From Variovorax boronicumulans NBRC 103145 (GTDB taxonomy: Bacteria > Pseudomonadota > Gammaproteobacteria > Burkholderiales > Burkholderiaceae_C): a stretch of DNA of 64,000 nt. Below are positions 50,872-59,225 of this stretch, piece after piece. The translations under genes and the position numbers were made by a program. The stretch's first letter is position 1. The number at the start of each line of letters is the position of its first letter. Where the stretch lies: assembly GCF_001591345.1 (NCBI RefSeq), contig NZ_BCUS01000008.1, forward strand, positions 30,437-94,436. The letters run 5' to 3'. A model generated the notes under the pieces. That model was not told where the DNA came from and did no database searches. It saw only the letters and a list, made by a program, of their open reading frames with translations.

Positions 50872-53847
50872 TTATGCTTTCTCGATGTTGCAGACCGTGG
50901 TCTTGGTCTCTTGCATCATGGTGACGCTGTCGTAGCCGTAGGTGGTGGCGGTGTTGATGGCCTCGCCGCGCACGATGGGCGCCGCGCCCTTCGGGTAATA
51001 GGCCAGCAGGTCTTCGCCCTGCCAGCGGCCCGAGAAGTGGAAGGGCATGAACACCGTGTCGGGCCCCACGCGCTCGGTCACCAGGGCCTGCACGTTGAGC
51101 TTGGCGCCCGTGGGCGTGTGCACCCAGGCGCGTTCGCCGTTGCGGATGTTCTTCTCGGCCGCCACCTTCGGGTTGATCTCGATGAACATCTCCTGCTGCA
51201 GCTCGGCCAGCCAGGGGTTGGAGCGGGTTTCCTCGCCGCCGCCCTCGTACTCCACGAGCCGGCCCGAGGTCATGATGTAGGGGAACTTCTCGGCGATCTT
51301 GTCGGCGATGTTCTTCTGCTGCACCGTCTTGTAGAGCGTGGGCATGCGCCAGAAGGCCATCTTGTCGTCGTGCGTCGGGTACTTGGCGACGAGGTCGGGG
51401 CGCGTGCCGTAGATCGGCTCGCGGTGCTGCGGAATCGCGTCGGGGAAGTTCCACACCACCGCGCGCGCCTTGGCGTTGCCGAAGGGGTGGCAGCCGTGGT
51501 TCTTCATGAACACGCGGATCATGCCGCCCGAGCTGTCGGTCTTCCAGTTCTTGCCTTCGGCCTTGGGCTTCTCGGCCTCCGTGAGTTCGTCCCACCAGCC
51601 GAGCTTCTTGAGCAGCAGGTGGTCGAGCTCGGGGTAGCCGGTGGTGATGTCGGCGCCCAGCGAGTGGGAGCCGTCCTCGGCCAGCAGGTTCTTGCCGTTG
51701 CGCTCCACGCCGAAGTTCGCGCGGAAGTTGCCGCCGCCGTCCATCACGTGCTTGGACGGGTCGTACAGGTTCGGCGAGCCGGGGTGCTTGAGCTCGGGCG
51801 TGCCGTAGCAGGGCCAGGGCAGGCCGAAGTAGTCGCCCGAGATGTCGTAGCCGTTGACCTTGTCCTTGACCGCCCCCTTGGCCCGCAGCGTGCGCACGTC
51901 GAAGGCGGCCATGTTGCGCATGTGCGCCTGCAGCCGCTCGGGGCTCTGGCCCGAGTAGCCGACGGCCCAGCAGCACTTGTTGATCTCGCGCAGGATGTCG
52001 TCGGGCACGGGCTCGTCCATGCCCTTGACCTTCTGCATCTTGTAGTTCTTGCTGAGCTCCTTGCCGAAGCCCAGGCGGTCGGCGAACTGCTGCATGATCA
52101 TGTGGTCGGTGCGGCTTTCCCACAGCGGCTCGATGACCTTCTCGCGCCACTGGATCGAGCGGTTCGACGCCGTCACCGAGCCGCTGGTCTCGAACTGCGT
52201 GCACGCGGGCAGCAGGTACACCGCGCGGTTCGCGTTGGCGTCCTCGGGCCGGCCCGGCATCGCGGCCATGGCGGCCGTGGCCGAGGGGTACGGGTCGACC
52301 ACGACCAGCAGGTCGAGCTTGTCCATGGCCCGCTTCATCTCGAGGCCGCGCGTCTGCGAGTTGGGCGCATGGCCCCAGTAGAAGACGCCGCGCAGGTTCG
52401 AGTCCTGGTCGATGAGCTCGTTCTTCTCGAGCACGCCGTCGATCCAGCGCGACACCGTGATGCCGGGCTTGCTCATCATCGCGGGCGAGGCGAAGCGGCC
52501 CTTGATCCATTCGAAGTCCACGCCCCAGGTGGCGGCGAAGTGCTTCCACGAGCCTTCGACCAGGCCGTAGTAGCCCGGCAGCGAATCGGGGTTGGGGCCG
52601 ACGTCGGTCGCGCCCTGCACGTTGTCGTGGCCGCGGAAGATGTTGGTGCCGCCGCCCGAGGTGCCCACGTTGCCCAGCGCCAGCTGCAGGATGCACGAGG
52701 CCCGCACGATGGCGTTGCCGATGCTGTGCTGCGTCTGGCCCATGCACCACACCACGGTGCCGGGGCGGTGCTCGTGCAGCATAGTCGCGACCTTCAGCAC
52801 CTGCGCCTCGCTCACGCCGCAGGCCTCCTCGACCTTGTCCGGCGTCCACTTGCTCATGACTTCCGCGCGCACTTCTTCCATGCCGTAGACGCGGTCGTTG
52901 AGGTAGCGCTTGTCTTCCCAGCCGTTCTTGAAGATGTGGTGCAGGATGCCGAACAGGAACGCGATGTCCGAGCCCGAGCGGATGCGCACGTACTCGTGGG
53001 CCTTGGCCGCCGTGCGCGTGAAGCGCGGGTCGACCACGATCATCTTGCAGCCGTTTTCCTTGGCATGCAGCATGTGCAGCATGCTCACGGGGTGCGCCTC
53101 GGCCGCGTTGGAGCCGATGTACATCGCGATCTTCGCGTTGCGCATGTCGTTGTACGAATTGGTCATGGCGCCGTAGCCCCATGTGTTCGCCACGCCCGCG
53201 ACCGTGGTCGAGTGGCAGATGCGCGCCTGGTGGTCGCAGTTGTTGCTGCCGAAGAAGCTCACGAACTTGCGCAGCAGGTAGGCCTGCTCGTTGCTGTGCT
53301 TGCTCGAGCCGATCCAGTAGATGGCGTCGGGGCCGCTGGCCTTGGTGAGCTCCTTCAGCTTGGCGGTGATCTCGTCGAGCGCGGTGTCCCAGCTGATGCG
53401 CTCGTACTTGCCGTTCACGAGCTTCATCGGGTAGCGCAGGCGGTACTCGCCGTGGCCGTGCTCGCGCAGCGCCGCGCCCTTGGCGCAGTGGGCGCCCAGG
53501 TTGATGGGCGAGTCGAACACCGGCTCCTGGCGCACCCACACGCCGTTCTCGACCACCGCGTCGGACGCGCAGCCGACCGAGCAATGCGAGCACACGGTGC
53601 GCTTCACCTCGATCTTGCCGGCGCCGATGGCCGTGGGCCGGCCGTCGGCGGCCTTGGCCTTCTGGATCAGCGTGAGCTGGCTGGCCGCCAGGCCCACGCC
53701 GACGCCGAGGCCGGAGCGCCGCAGGAAGGCGCGCCGGTCCATGGTCGGCAAGGCGTTCGCGAGGCCGCGCCGCAGACTGTGAACGAAGGGCGACGCGTCG
53801 GAGGTCCGCGAGCTCGCGGCGCCTGGGGATTTTCTGGTCAGAAGCAC
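50872..53847 (-). CDS. Formate dehydrogenase alpha subunit, molybdo/tungsto-bis-MGD, Cys type, Tat-exported
   Basis: 991 residues. Twin-arginine signal (DRRAFLRRSGLGVGVG, about 37-52). The [4Fe-4S] motif is CSHCSVGC (Cys86, 89, 93) with Cys121. The metal ligand is Cys211 in ARICHSTTVAG, where E. coli FdnG has selenocysteine; no in-frame UGA is present. GAMTNSYNDMRNAKIAMYIGSNAAEAHPVS and NVGTSGGGTNIFRGHDNVQGATD are typical MGD-binding segments. It oxidises formate to CO2 in the periplasm. Codon start at ATG 53847. The gene heads the catalytic trio. Confidence 0.96.
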   Translation of the reverse strand: MLLTRKSPGAASSRTSDASPFVHSLRRGLANALPTMDRRAFLRRSGLGVGVGLAASQLTLIQKAKAADGRPTAIGAGKIEVKRTVCSHCSVGCASDAVVENGVWVRQEPVFDSPINLGAHCAKGAALREHGHGEYRLRYPMKLVNGKYERISWDTALDEITAKLKELTKASGPDAIYWIGSSKHSNEQAYLLRKFVSFFGSNNCDHQARICHSTTVAGVANTWGYGAMTNSYNDMRNAKIAMYIGSNAAEAHPVSMLHMLHAKENGCKMIVVDPRFTRTAAKAHEYVRIRSGSDIAFLFGILHHIFKNGWEDKRYLNDRVYGMEEVRAEVMSKWTPDKVEEACGVSEAQVLKVATMLHEHRPGTVVWCMGQTQHSIGNAIVRASCILQLALGNVGTSGGGTNIFRGHDNVQGATDVGPNPDSLPGYYGLVEGSWKHFAATWGVDFEWIKGRFASPAMMSKPGITVSRWIDGVLEKNELIDQDSNLRGVFYWGHAPNSQTRGLEMKRAMDKLDLLVVVDPYPSATAAMAAMPGRPEDANANRAVYLLPACTQFETSGSVTASNRSIQWREKVIEPLWESRTDHMIMQQFADRLGFGKELSKNYKMQKVKGMDEPVPDDILREINKCCWAVGYSGQSPERLQAHMRNMAAFDVRTLRAKGAVKDKVNGYDISGDYFGLPWPCYGTPELKHPGSPNLYDPSKHVMDGGGNFRANFGVERNGKNLLAEDGSHSLGADITTGYPELDHLLLKKLGWWDELTEAEKPKAEGKNWKTDSSGGMIRVFMKNHGCHPFGNAKARAVVWNFPDAIPQHREPIYGTRPDLVAKYPTHDDKMAFWRMPTLYKTVQQKNIADKIAEKFPYIMTSGRLVEYEGGGEETRSNPWLAELQQEMFIEINPKVAAEKNIRNGERAWVHTPTGAKLNVQALVTERVGPDTVFMPFHFSGRWQGEDLLAYYPKGAAPIVRGEAINTATTYGYDSVTMMQETKTTVCNIEKA

Positions 53848-53856
53848 GGGGTCTCC

Positions 53857-54084
53857 TCAGGCTGACGTGGTGGCGTAGTAACGCTTGACGTGTTCGCTCA
53901 GGGAATAGCCGCCGCCGTTTTCGGGCGGGGGCGGCAGGGAAGGCGTGGCGGCGGCGACGGGCGCTTCGGTCGCCACCTTCGGCAGCGCGGTGACGGCCAC
54001 CGCGGCGGCGCCGGCGGTGGCGGCACCGATGAAGAATCCGCGGCGGGAGGCCGGTTTGATGCCGGTGTTTTGGCTGTCCTGCAT
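53857..54084 (-). CDS. Formate dehydrogenase-region Tat-target small protein
   Basis: 75 residues from ATG 54084, with GGAG seven bases upstream; the longer open frame upstream is not needed. A twin-arginine signal (SRRGFFIGAATAGAAAVAVTALP, about 13-35) is followed by a Pro/Ala-rich stretch and a conserved end (GGGYSLSEHVKRYYATTSA). This matches the small Tat-signal proteins found beside formate dehydrogenase alpha genes (TIGR02811 type). They may aid export of the alpha subunit. It is nine bases upstream of the alpha subunit gene. Confidence 0.88.
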   Translation of the reverse strand: MQDSQNTGIKPASRRGFFIGAATAGAAAVAVTALPKVATEAPVAAATPSLPPPPENGGGYSLSEHVKRYYATTSA

Positions 54085-54360
54085 ATTGACTCCAGGAGTG
54101 GCTGGGCGCGACGAGAGAGGGGAAACCCGGTCGGCCTTGTGGATACTAGACCAGCAACAAGGTGTGAGCAACCTGAATACCCCTCGCATTCGTTCGCCTC
54201 AGAAGGTGTGAATGAATCCGGCGTGGCCGAGCAGCCCGCGCAGGCGCGCGCCCTCAAGGCGCAAAGCGCAGCCATAGCTCGGGTTATGGCGAGCATTTGC
54301 AACGCAGAGGGGGCGCGCCTGCGCGGGATGAGCGGACATGGCGGGTTCGTTCACGCCTTC

Positions 54361-54978
54361 TCAGTCCAGCATGTCGAAGGCCTGCGCCTCGACGTCGCCG
54401 AACGCGCGCGTGAAGGCGGCGAGCGCCGCATAGAACCGCGCCTTCGGATGCTGCAACACAGCATCACACAAGGCGGGCAGCCACGGCTGGATGTGTCTGG
54501 AGAACATCGCCTGCTGCTGCGTGAGGTTGGCCACCGCCACGTCCTCGCCGGCGATCAGGTAGCGCATGACCTCGAACAGGCAGGCGATGTGGTCCTCGGT
54601 TTCGTAGGTGGTCTCGGTGCGCGCCAGGCCCAGCTTGTCGAGGTCGTGGCGCAGCTGCACGAGCGGCTTGTCGTTGAGAAAGCCGCTCAGGTAGTGCGAA
54701 CCGAACAGGAACACCTCGGGCTTGCCGATGCCGCCGAAGAGCGCGTCGTATTCCTCGTGCGCGGCGGCCGCGTCGGTGTCGCGCGCGATGCCGACCAGCT
54801 GGCGCCACGGCTCTTCCAGGAAGGCGCCCGCGGCCGGCGCCTCGGTGGGCGCGACCTGGAAGGCCGCCAGCAATTCGGCATCGGGCGCGGCGTACCACAG
54901 GCGCGCGAGCAGGCCGTAGAGCTCGGCCCGGGCCACCTCCTCGTCGAGCGCGGAAGTGGCGGGAAAGGTCTGGCTCAT
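54361..54978 (-). CDS. TorD-family redox-enzyme maturation chaperone
   Basis: 205 residues, cytoplasmic, all-helical. Typical TorD/DmsD pattern: EEVARAELYGLLARLWYAAPD, EYDALFGGIGKPEVFLFGSHYLSGF with the conserved EY-x-x-LF region, and DHIACLFEVMRYLI. It is expected to bind the Tat signal of the formate dehydrogenase alpha subunit and hold it for cofactor insertion. The ATG overlaps the stop of the poly-ferredoxin gene (ATGA). A gap of 276 bases, probably with a promoter, separates it from the Tat-target gene. Confidence 0.92.
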   Translation of the reverse strand: MSQTFPATSALDEEVARAELYGLLARLWYAAPDAELLAAFQVAPTEAPAAGAFLEEPWRQLVGIARDTDAAAAHEEYDALFGGIGKPEVFLFGSHYLSGFLNDKPLVQLRHDLDKLGLARTETTYETEDHIACLFEVMRYLIAGEDVAVANLTQQQAMFSRHIQPWLPALCDAVLQHPKARFYAALAAFTRAFGDVEAQAFDMLD

Positions 54979-57089
54979 AGCGGGGCGATCTTCACTTCGT
55001 TGGTGGCGCTGTACAGGTCGATGACGCGGCAGTCGCTGCACATCTTGAGGCGCTCCAGCGCTTCACCCTGGAACATGGCATGCCCGGCCAGCTTGCCGAG
55101 CATGGCCTCGATGGCCTTTTGCGTGCCGAAGGGCTTGCTGCAGCGGATGCAGGCCCAGGGCTTGGCCTCGTTCAGCAGCACCTGCTGCTTGCGCTCGGGC
55201 GCGGCCAGCAGGCGCGGCACGAGCGAGACGGCGTCCTCGGGGCAGGTGGTTTCGCACAGGCCGCATTGCACGCAGTTCTTCTCGATGAAGCGCAGCTGCG
55301 GCGCGCTCTGGCTGTCCAGCAGCGCGCCCGACGGGCAGGCGCTGACGCAGGCCAGGCACAGCGTGCATTTGTCCTTGTCGACCGCGACGGCGCCCAGCGG
55401 CGATCCCGTCGGCAGCGCGAAGGCCAGCGGGGCCTCGGCGGGCGCCTGCAGGGCAGGGGCCGCGCCCATCAGGTGGTCCAGCGCCATCTCGAGCCGGTCG
55501 CGCTTGTCGGCGCCGACGGCGAAGCGCGCCGCCGTGGCCGGCACGCGCTGCGTGGTCGTGCGCAGGCCGGCCAGCGCGGCGTCCAGCGCGGCGGGTGAAT
55601 CGGCCTCGATCACGTGGAAGTGCGTGCCGGTGTAGCCCAGGCCGAGCAGCAGCGCCTGCGCGACGTCCCTTTGTTGCTTGAGCGCCGCGAGGTACTGCGG
55701 CGCCTCTTCGCCGGTGCACAGCACCGCGACCTGCGAGGCGCCGAAGGCGACGGCGCTCAGCCACAGGTCGATGCCGGTGCTGGCCGCATGAAAGAGGTCG
55801 ACCGGCATCACGCGCGCCGGCACGCCCTGGGCCTTGCCGAGTTGCGCCTGCCGCCCGAGCTGTTCGAGCAGCGCCTGGCCGTCTTCCTGGCTGTGCAGCA
55901 GCAGCGCCGCATCGCGCCCGCCCGCCGCGGCATAGGTGGAGAGCAGCTTGCGCAGCTTCAGGCCCTGGTCGGGCGCGCGCGGGTAGGTGTAGCCCAGCGC
56001 GCCCGTCGGGCACACCGTGGTGCAGGCGCCGCAGCCGACGCACAGGTTCGGGTTGACCACGATGCGCTGGCGCTGCGGGTCGCTGCTCACGGCATGGGCC
56101 GAGCACACCTCGACGCAGGCGTTGCAGCCGACCACCTCGTTGCGGCTGTGCGCGCACAGCTTCTGCTTGTAGTCGAAGAACTTGGGCTTCTCGAATTCGC
56201 CCACCAGCTCGCGCAGGCGCAGCAGCGTCTGCAGGCCCTCGGCCTGCGCGACGCCGCCGGGCAGGTGGAAGTAGCCCTGCGGCGGCGCGTGCCAGTCGAT
56301 CTGCGGCGCGGCGCCCAGGTCGAGCACGAGGTCGAAGGCCGCGTCGAGCGCCTGCGGCTCGCGGCTGAAGTTGATGGCGCCGGCCACGCTGCAGGCGCGC
56401 TCGCAGTCGCGGTGCGAGGTGCAGCGCGCGTTGTCGATCTGGTAGTCCAGCCCGATGGCCTGCTCGGGGCAGGCGACCACGCAGGCATTGCAGCGGGTGC
56501 ACAGGTCGAGGTCGATCGCGTTGTCGCGCGTCCAGCGCAGCGTGAAGGCGCCGAGCCAGCCGGCGAGCGAATCGATGCGCCCGGCGATCACCGGCCAGCG
56601 GCGCGCCTGGGCGCCACCGTCTGCACCGGGGCCCTGCGCGAGCAGGGTCACGTCGAGCGTGTCGCCGACCAGCGCCGCGGCGCGCTCGGCGGCGTCGAGC
56701 GGGCCGATGATCAGCAGCCGGCCCTGGCTGGTGTAGCTCACGGTCGAGACGGGGTCGGGCTCGGGCAGGCTGGCGGCGGCCAGCAGCGCGGCGATCTTCG
56801 GCATCGCGCTTTTCGCGTCGCGGCTCCAGCCGCCCGTCTCGCGGATGTTGATGAAGCGGATCGGCGAGGTGGCGTTGGGCGTCTGCGTGGCGAGCTCGCC
56901 GAACAGCCGTTTTTCCTGGGTGCAGGCCACCACGACGTCGTCGCCGGACTGGATGGCGCGCTGGAAGGAGGTCGCCTCGCGGCGGCACAGCGACGAATGC
57001 AGCGGGAGGGTTTCAGCCAGTGCCGCGCCGAGCGTCTTCGGCTCGAGCGGCATCGTCTGGTTGCAGTCGCAAATCAGCGTGGTGGTCAT
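54975..57089 (-). CDS. Poly-[4Fe-4S] ferredoxin of the formate dehydrogenase region
   Basis: 704 residues, cytoplasmic. Several ferredoxin clusters: CTRCNACVVACP, CTSHRDCERAC, CNACVEVC, CVGCGACTTVCP, CTLCLACVSACP, CVQCGLCETTCP, and C-terminal CIRC...CSDC. A middle region (about 420-560) looks like a flavodoxin-like or CoB-CoM-HdrD/methyl-viologen-reducing-like domain with VAVLCTGEEAPQYL. Start is ATG 57089 (MTTTLICDC), overlapping DUF3306 by 77 bases. Its role is probably electron transfer for maturation of, or alternative output from, the formate dehydrogenase; the exact redox partner is unknown. Confidence 0.88.
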   Translation of the reverse strand: MTTTLICDCNQTMPLEPKTLGAALAETLPLHSSLCRREATSFQRAIQSGDDVVVACTQEKRLFGELATQTPNATSPIRFINIRETGGWSRDAKSAMPKIAALLAAASLPEPDPVSTVSYTSQGRLLIIGPLDAAERAAALVGDTLDVTLLAQGPGADGGAQARRWPVIAGRIDSLAGWLGAFTLRWTRDNAIDLDLCTRCNACVVACPEQAIGLDYQIDNARCTSHRDCERACSVAGAINFSREPQALDAAFDLVLDLGAAPQIDWHAPPQGYFHLPGGVAQAEGLQTLLRLRELVGEFEKPKFFDYKQKLCAHSRNEVVGCNACVEVCSAHAVSSDPQRQRIVVNPNLCVGCGACTTVCPTGALGYTYPRAPDQGLKLRKLLSTYAAAGGRDAALLLHSQEDGQALLEQLGRQAQLGKAQGVPARVMPVDLFHAASTGIDLWLSAVAFGASQVAVLCTGEEAPQYLAALKQQRDVAQALLLGLGYTGTHFHVIEADSPAALDAALAGLRTTTQRVPATAARFAVGADKRDRLEMALDHLMGAAPALQAPAEAPLAFALPTGSPLGAVAVDKDKCTLCLACVSACPSGALLDSQSAPQLRFIEKNCVQCGLCETTCPEDAVSLVPRLLAAPERKQQVLLNEAKPWACIRCSKPFGTQKAIEAMLGKLAGHAMFQGEALERLKMCSDCRVIDLYSATNEVKIAPL

Positions 57090-57636
57090 CGGTTTCTTGG
57101 CTGGCGGGTTGCATCGCGGCAACCGGCGGGCTGGGAAGCGTTTCGGAACCCTGGGACTGTGCCACGTCCGCCGTCTCGGCGTCGTCGGGGGTTTCCGGGG
57201 GAATGTCTTCGGGGTCTTCGTCGAAGAGCTTGAGGAACTTGGCACTGGCCATCTGGCGCAGCACGCTCTCGGGCACCGGGGTGGACTGGGAGTAGTCGTC
57301 GACGTAGGTGTCCAGGCCGTCCATCACATTGAAATGCGGATCGGCAAAGAGCTTGCGGAAGGCCGCGTTCTTGACCTCGGGCGCGACCTCCTTCGTGAGG
57401 AAGGGCTTGAAGTCGGACCCGATGTCCAGCGCATCCACGTCCGCGAGCGTCAGCGGCGGCGCGGCCTCCTGTTCGCCTTCGGCGGCGGGGGGCTCGGCGA
57501 GCGCGGCGGGGGCTGGCACTGGCGCTGGCGCCGCAACGGGTTCCACCGCCGGCAGGGTCTTTTCTTCCACGGCGGCCTCGGCCGCGCGCACCTCCTGCTT
57601 GCGGCGTGACCAGCGTCCCAGGAAACCTTCAGACAT
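57013..57636 (-). CDS. DUF3306 protein
   Basis: 207 residues, cytoplasmic. It opens with SEGFLGRWSRRKQEVRAAEA, followed by an Ala/Pro/Glu-rich linker and a conserved centre (LTLADVDALDIGSDFKPFLTKEVAPEVKNAAFRKLF, DPHFNVMDGLDTYVDDYSQS), all typical of DUF3306. The C-terminal tail is Asp/Glu/Pro-rich and overlaps the start of the ferredoxin gene. DUF3306 and DUF3305 always accompany this formate dehydrogenase type as far as I recall; function unknown. Confidence 0.88.
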   Translation of the reverse strand: MSEGFLGRWSRRKQEVRAAEAAVEEKTLPAVEPVAAPAPVPAPAALAEPPAAEGEQEAAPPLTLADVDALDIGSDFKPFLTKEVAPEVKNAAFRKLFADPHFNVMDGLDTYVDDYSQSTPVPESVLRQMASAKFLKLFDEDPEDIPPETPDDAETADVAQSQGSETLPSPPVAAMQPASQETDDHHADLRLQPDDAARAEDARRGTG

Positions 57637-58219
57637 CGCCCGCGCCCCGTCCGCGTTTCTTCTCGGTCGACACGCTCGCGGCGTTGCCGAAACGGTCGAC
57701 CAGCGAGCGGAAGCTCTCGGGCCGGCGGCGGCGCTTGGGCTCGACCACGTAGTGCTCGTCGACGAAGGCGCGCACCCAGTCGACCACCTCCACCGGCGCC
57801 GGCACCTGCTCCACGGTTTCCTGCGCGTCGAGCCAGCGGCCGGCCTCGTAGTAGCTGAGCGTGACCACCACCGGACGCGGGATGGGCAGCGGCGCGAGCG
57901 TGGGCTCTTCGTCCATGCGCCACAGCACGAACCAGCACGGGGTCGGCGTGATCGCGTTGAGGTGGTAGCCCTCGGCCTCGTCGCGGTACAGCTCGACCTG
58001 GAAGCCGGGGTGCAGCCAGTGCTGCTCGCCGTCGTCGTCGCGCAGGAGGCGCGGTTCGGTGCCGAAGCCGGGCTCGTCGGGCAGCACGCTGCCGAGCGTC
58101 CAGCGCCAGGGCTGCCAGTGGCTCGAGGGGCCGTGCAGGCGCTCGCGGCGCATGACCACCGCGACGTCGAGCGTCGGGCGGCCCGTGGGCGCGGTCGCGG
58201 GAGTGTCCGAAGAAGGCAT
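57629..58219 (-). CDS. DUF3305 protein
   Basis: 196 residues, cytoplasmic. RPTLDVAVVMRRERLHGPSSHWQPWRW, then GFQVELYRDEAEGYHLN-x-x-TPTPCWFVLWR, RPVVVTLSYYEAGRWLDAQE and VVDWVRAFVDEHYV fit DUF3305. The stop overlaps DUF3306. It is the first gene of the minus-strand formate dehydrogenase block. TATGGT six bases before the ATG (58219) could be a -10 for a leaderless transcript. Confidence 0.88.
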   Translation of the reverse strand: MPSSDTPATAPTGRPTLDVAVVMRRERLHGPSSHWQPWRWTLGSVLPDEPGFGTEPRLLRDDDGEQHWLHPGFQVELYRDEAEGYHLNAITPTPCWFVLWRMDEEPTLAPLPIPRPVVVTLSYYEAGRWLDAQETVEQVPAPVEVVDWVRAFVDEHYVVEPKRRRRPESFRSLVDRFGNAASVSTEKKRGRGAGDV

Positions 58220-58301
58220 GAACGAACCATAGCCGATGGCGCGCCGGTCTGCGAGCAGTACCCCTTCGCGCTCCGCTCGCAGCGGTGGCGTAGGATTCCG
58301 C

Positions 58302-59213
58302 ATGGCCCCACGTGAAGACGACGCAGAAGACGAGACACCGCTGGCTTTCGATGCGGTCCCGCTGCCCCGGCGCGCCGGCGCGCCGCGCCTGAAGCCGGCG
58401 CGCGGCCCGCTGCTGCGCCGCATCGAGATCGTCGACCAGCACGGCGAGCGCCGCGACATCGACATCCCGGCGGAGCGGCCGTTGACCGTCTTCGTCGACA
58501 AGCGCGAACTCGTGACGCTGATGACCCTGGGCGCCGCGCCCGAACTGCTGGTGCTGGGCTACCTGCTCAACCAGGACCTGGTGCGGCGCGCCGACGAGGT
58601 CGAGAGCATCGACGTCGACTGGAGCGTGGAGGCGGCCGCCGTGAAGACCCACCGCGGCATCACGAACCTCGCCGAAAAAACCGCGCACCGGGTCGTGACC
58701 ACGGGCTGCGGACAAGGCACCGTCTTCGGCGACGCCATGGCGCAGATCGGCGCCGTGCGGCTGCCGGCGGCGCAGTCGGCGCGCATCGCGCAGGGCACGC
58801 TGGCGCGCATCCTCGAACAGATGAAATCGCGCAACAGCGTGCACCGGCATGCCGGGTCGGTGCACGGGTGCGCGCTGTTCCGTGGCACCGAGCTGCTGGT
58901 GTTCGCGGAAGACGTCGGACGGCACAACGCCATCGACACCATCGCCGGCTGGATGGCGGTGCATGGCGTCGACGGCGGCGACAAGGTCTTCTACACCACG
59001 GGCCGCCTGACGAGCGAGATGGTGATGAAGTCGGCCCACATGGGCGTGCCGATCGTCGTCTCGCGCAACGGCGTCACCGCGATGGGGCACGAGCTGGCCT
59101 CCAAGCTCGGCATGACCTTGTTCGGCCGTGCGGCCAACCGCCACTTCCTGTGCTACTGCGGGTTCGAGCGCTTCGACGCCGAGCCGCTGGCGCAGGCGCT
59201 CGTCGCCGACTGA
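58302..59213 (+). CDS. fdhD: FdhD sulfurtransferase for formate dehydrogenase, with one Cys of CxxC missing
   Basis: 303 residues, cytoplasmic. FdhD carries sulfur from IscS to the molybdenum cofactor of formate dehydrogenase. Family motifs: RPLTVFVDKRELVTLM, APELLVLGYLLNQ, HRHAGSVHGCALF, EDVGRHNAIDTIAGW, TTGRLTSEMVMKSAHMGVPIVVSRNGVT. In place of the E. coli CxxC (Cys121/Cys124) it has TTGCGQGTVF: the first Cys is kept, the second is Gly. Whether one Cys suffices is an open point. Start ATG 58302 is five bases after TAGGAT, so the transcript may be leaderless. It is divergent from the DUF3305 gene across 82 bases. Confidence 0.92.
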   Translation: MAPREDDAEDETPLAFDAVPLPRRAGAPRLKPARGPLLRRIEIVDQHGERRDIDIPAERPLTVFVDKRELVTLMTLGAAPELLVLGYLLNQDLVRRADEVESIDVDWSVEAAAVKTHRGITNLAEKTAHRVVTTGCGQGTVFGDAMAQIGAVRLPAAQSARIAQGTLARILEQMKSRNSVHRHAGSVHGCALFRGTELLVFAEDVGRHNAIDTIAGWMAVHGVDGGDKVFYTTGRLTSEMVMKSAHMGVPIVVSRNGVTAMGHELASKLGMTLFGRAANRHFLCYCGFERFDAEPLAQALVAD

Positions 59214-59225
59214 GGGGCCGCGCGG

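Noticed and set aside
50329..53865. 1,178-codon plus-strand open frame opposite the formate dehydrogenase
   Set aside because: Antisense shadow with His/Arg/Val-rich low-complexity translation; the minus-strand gene is unmistakable.
58243..58276. 8-bp inverted repeat CTGCGAGC/GCTCGCAG between DUF3305 and fdhD
   Set aside because: The arms are 18 bases apart in GC-rich DNA without T-run; not strong enough to call an operator or terminator.
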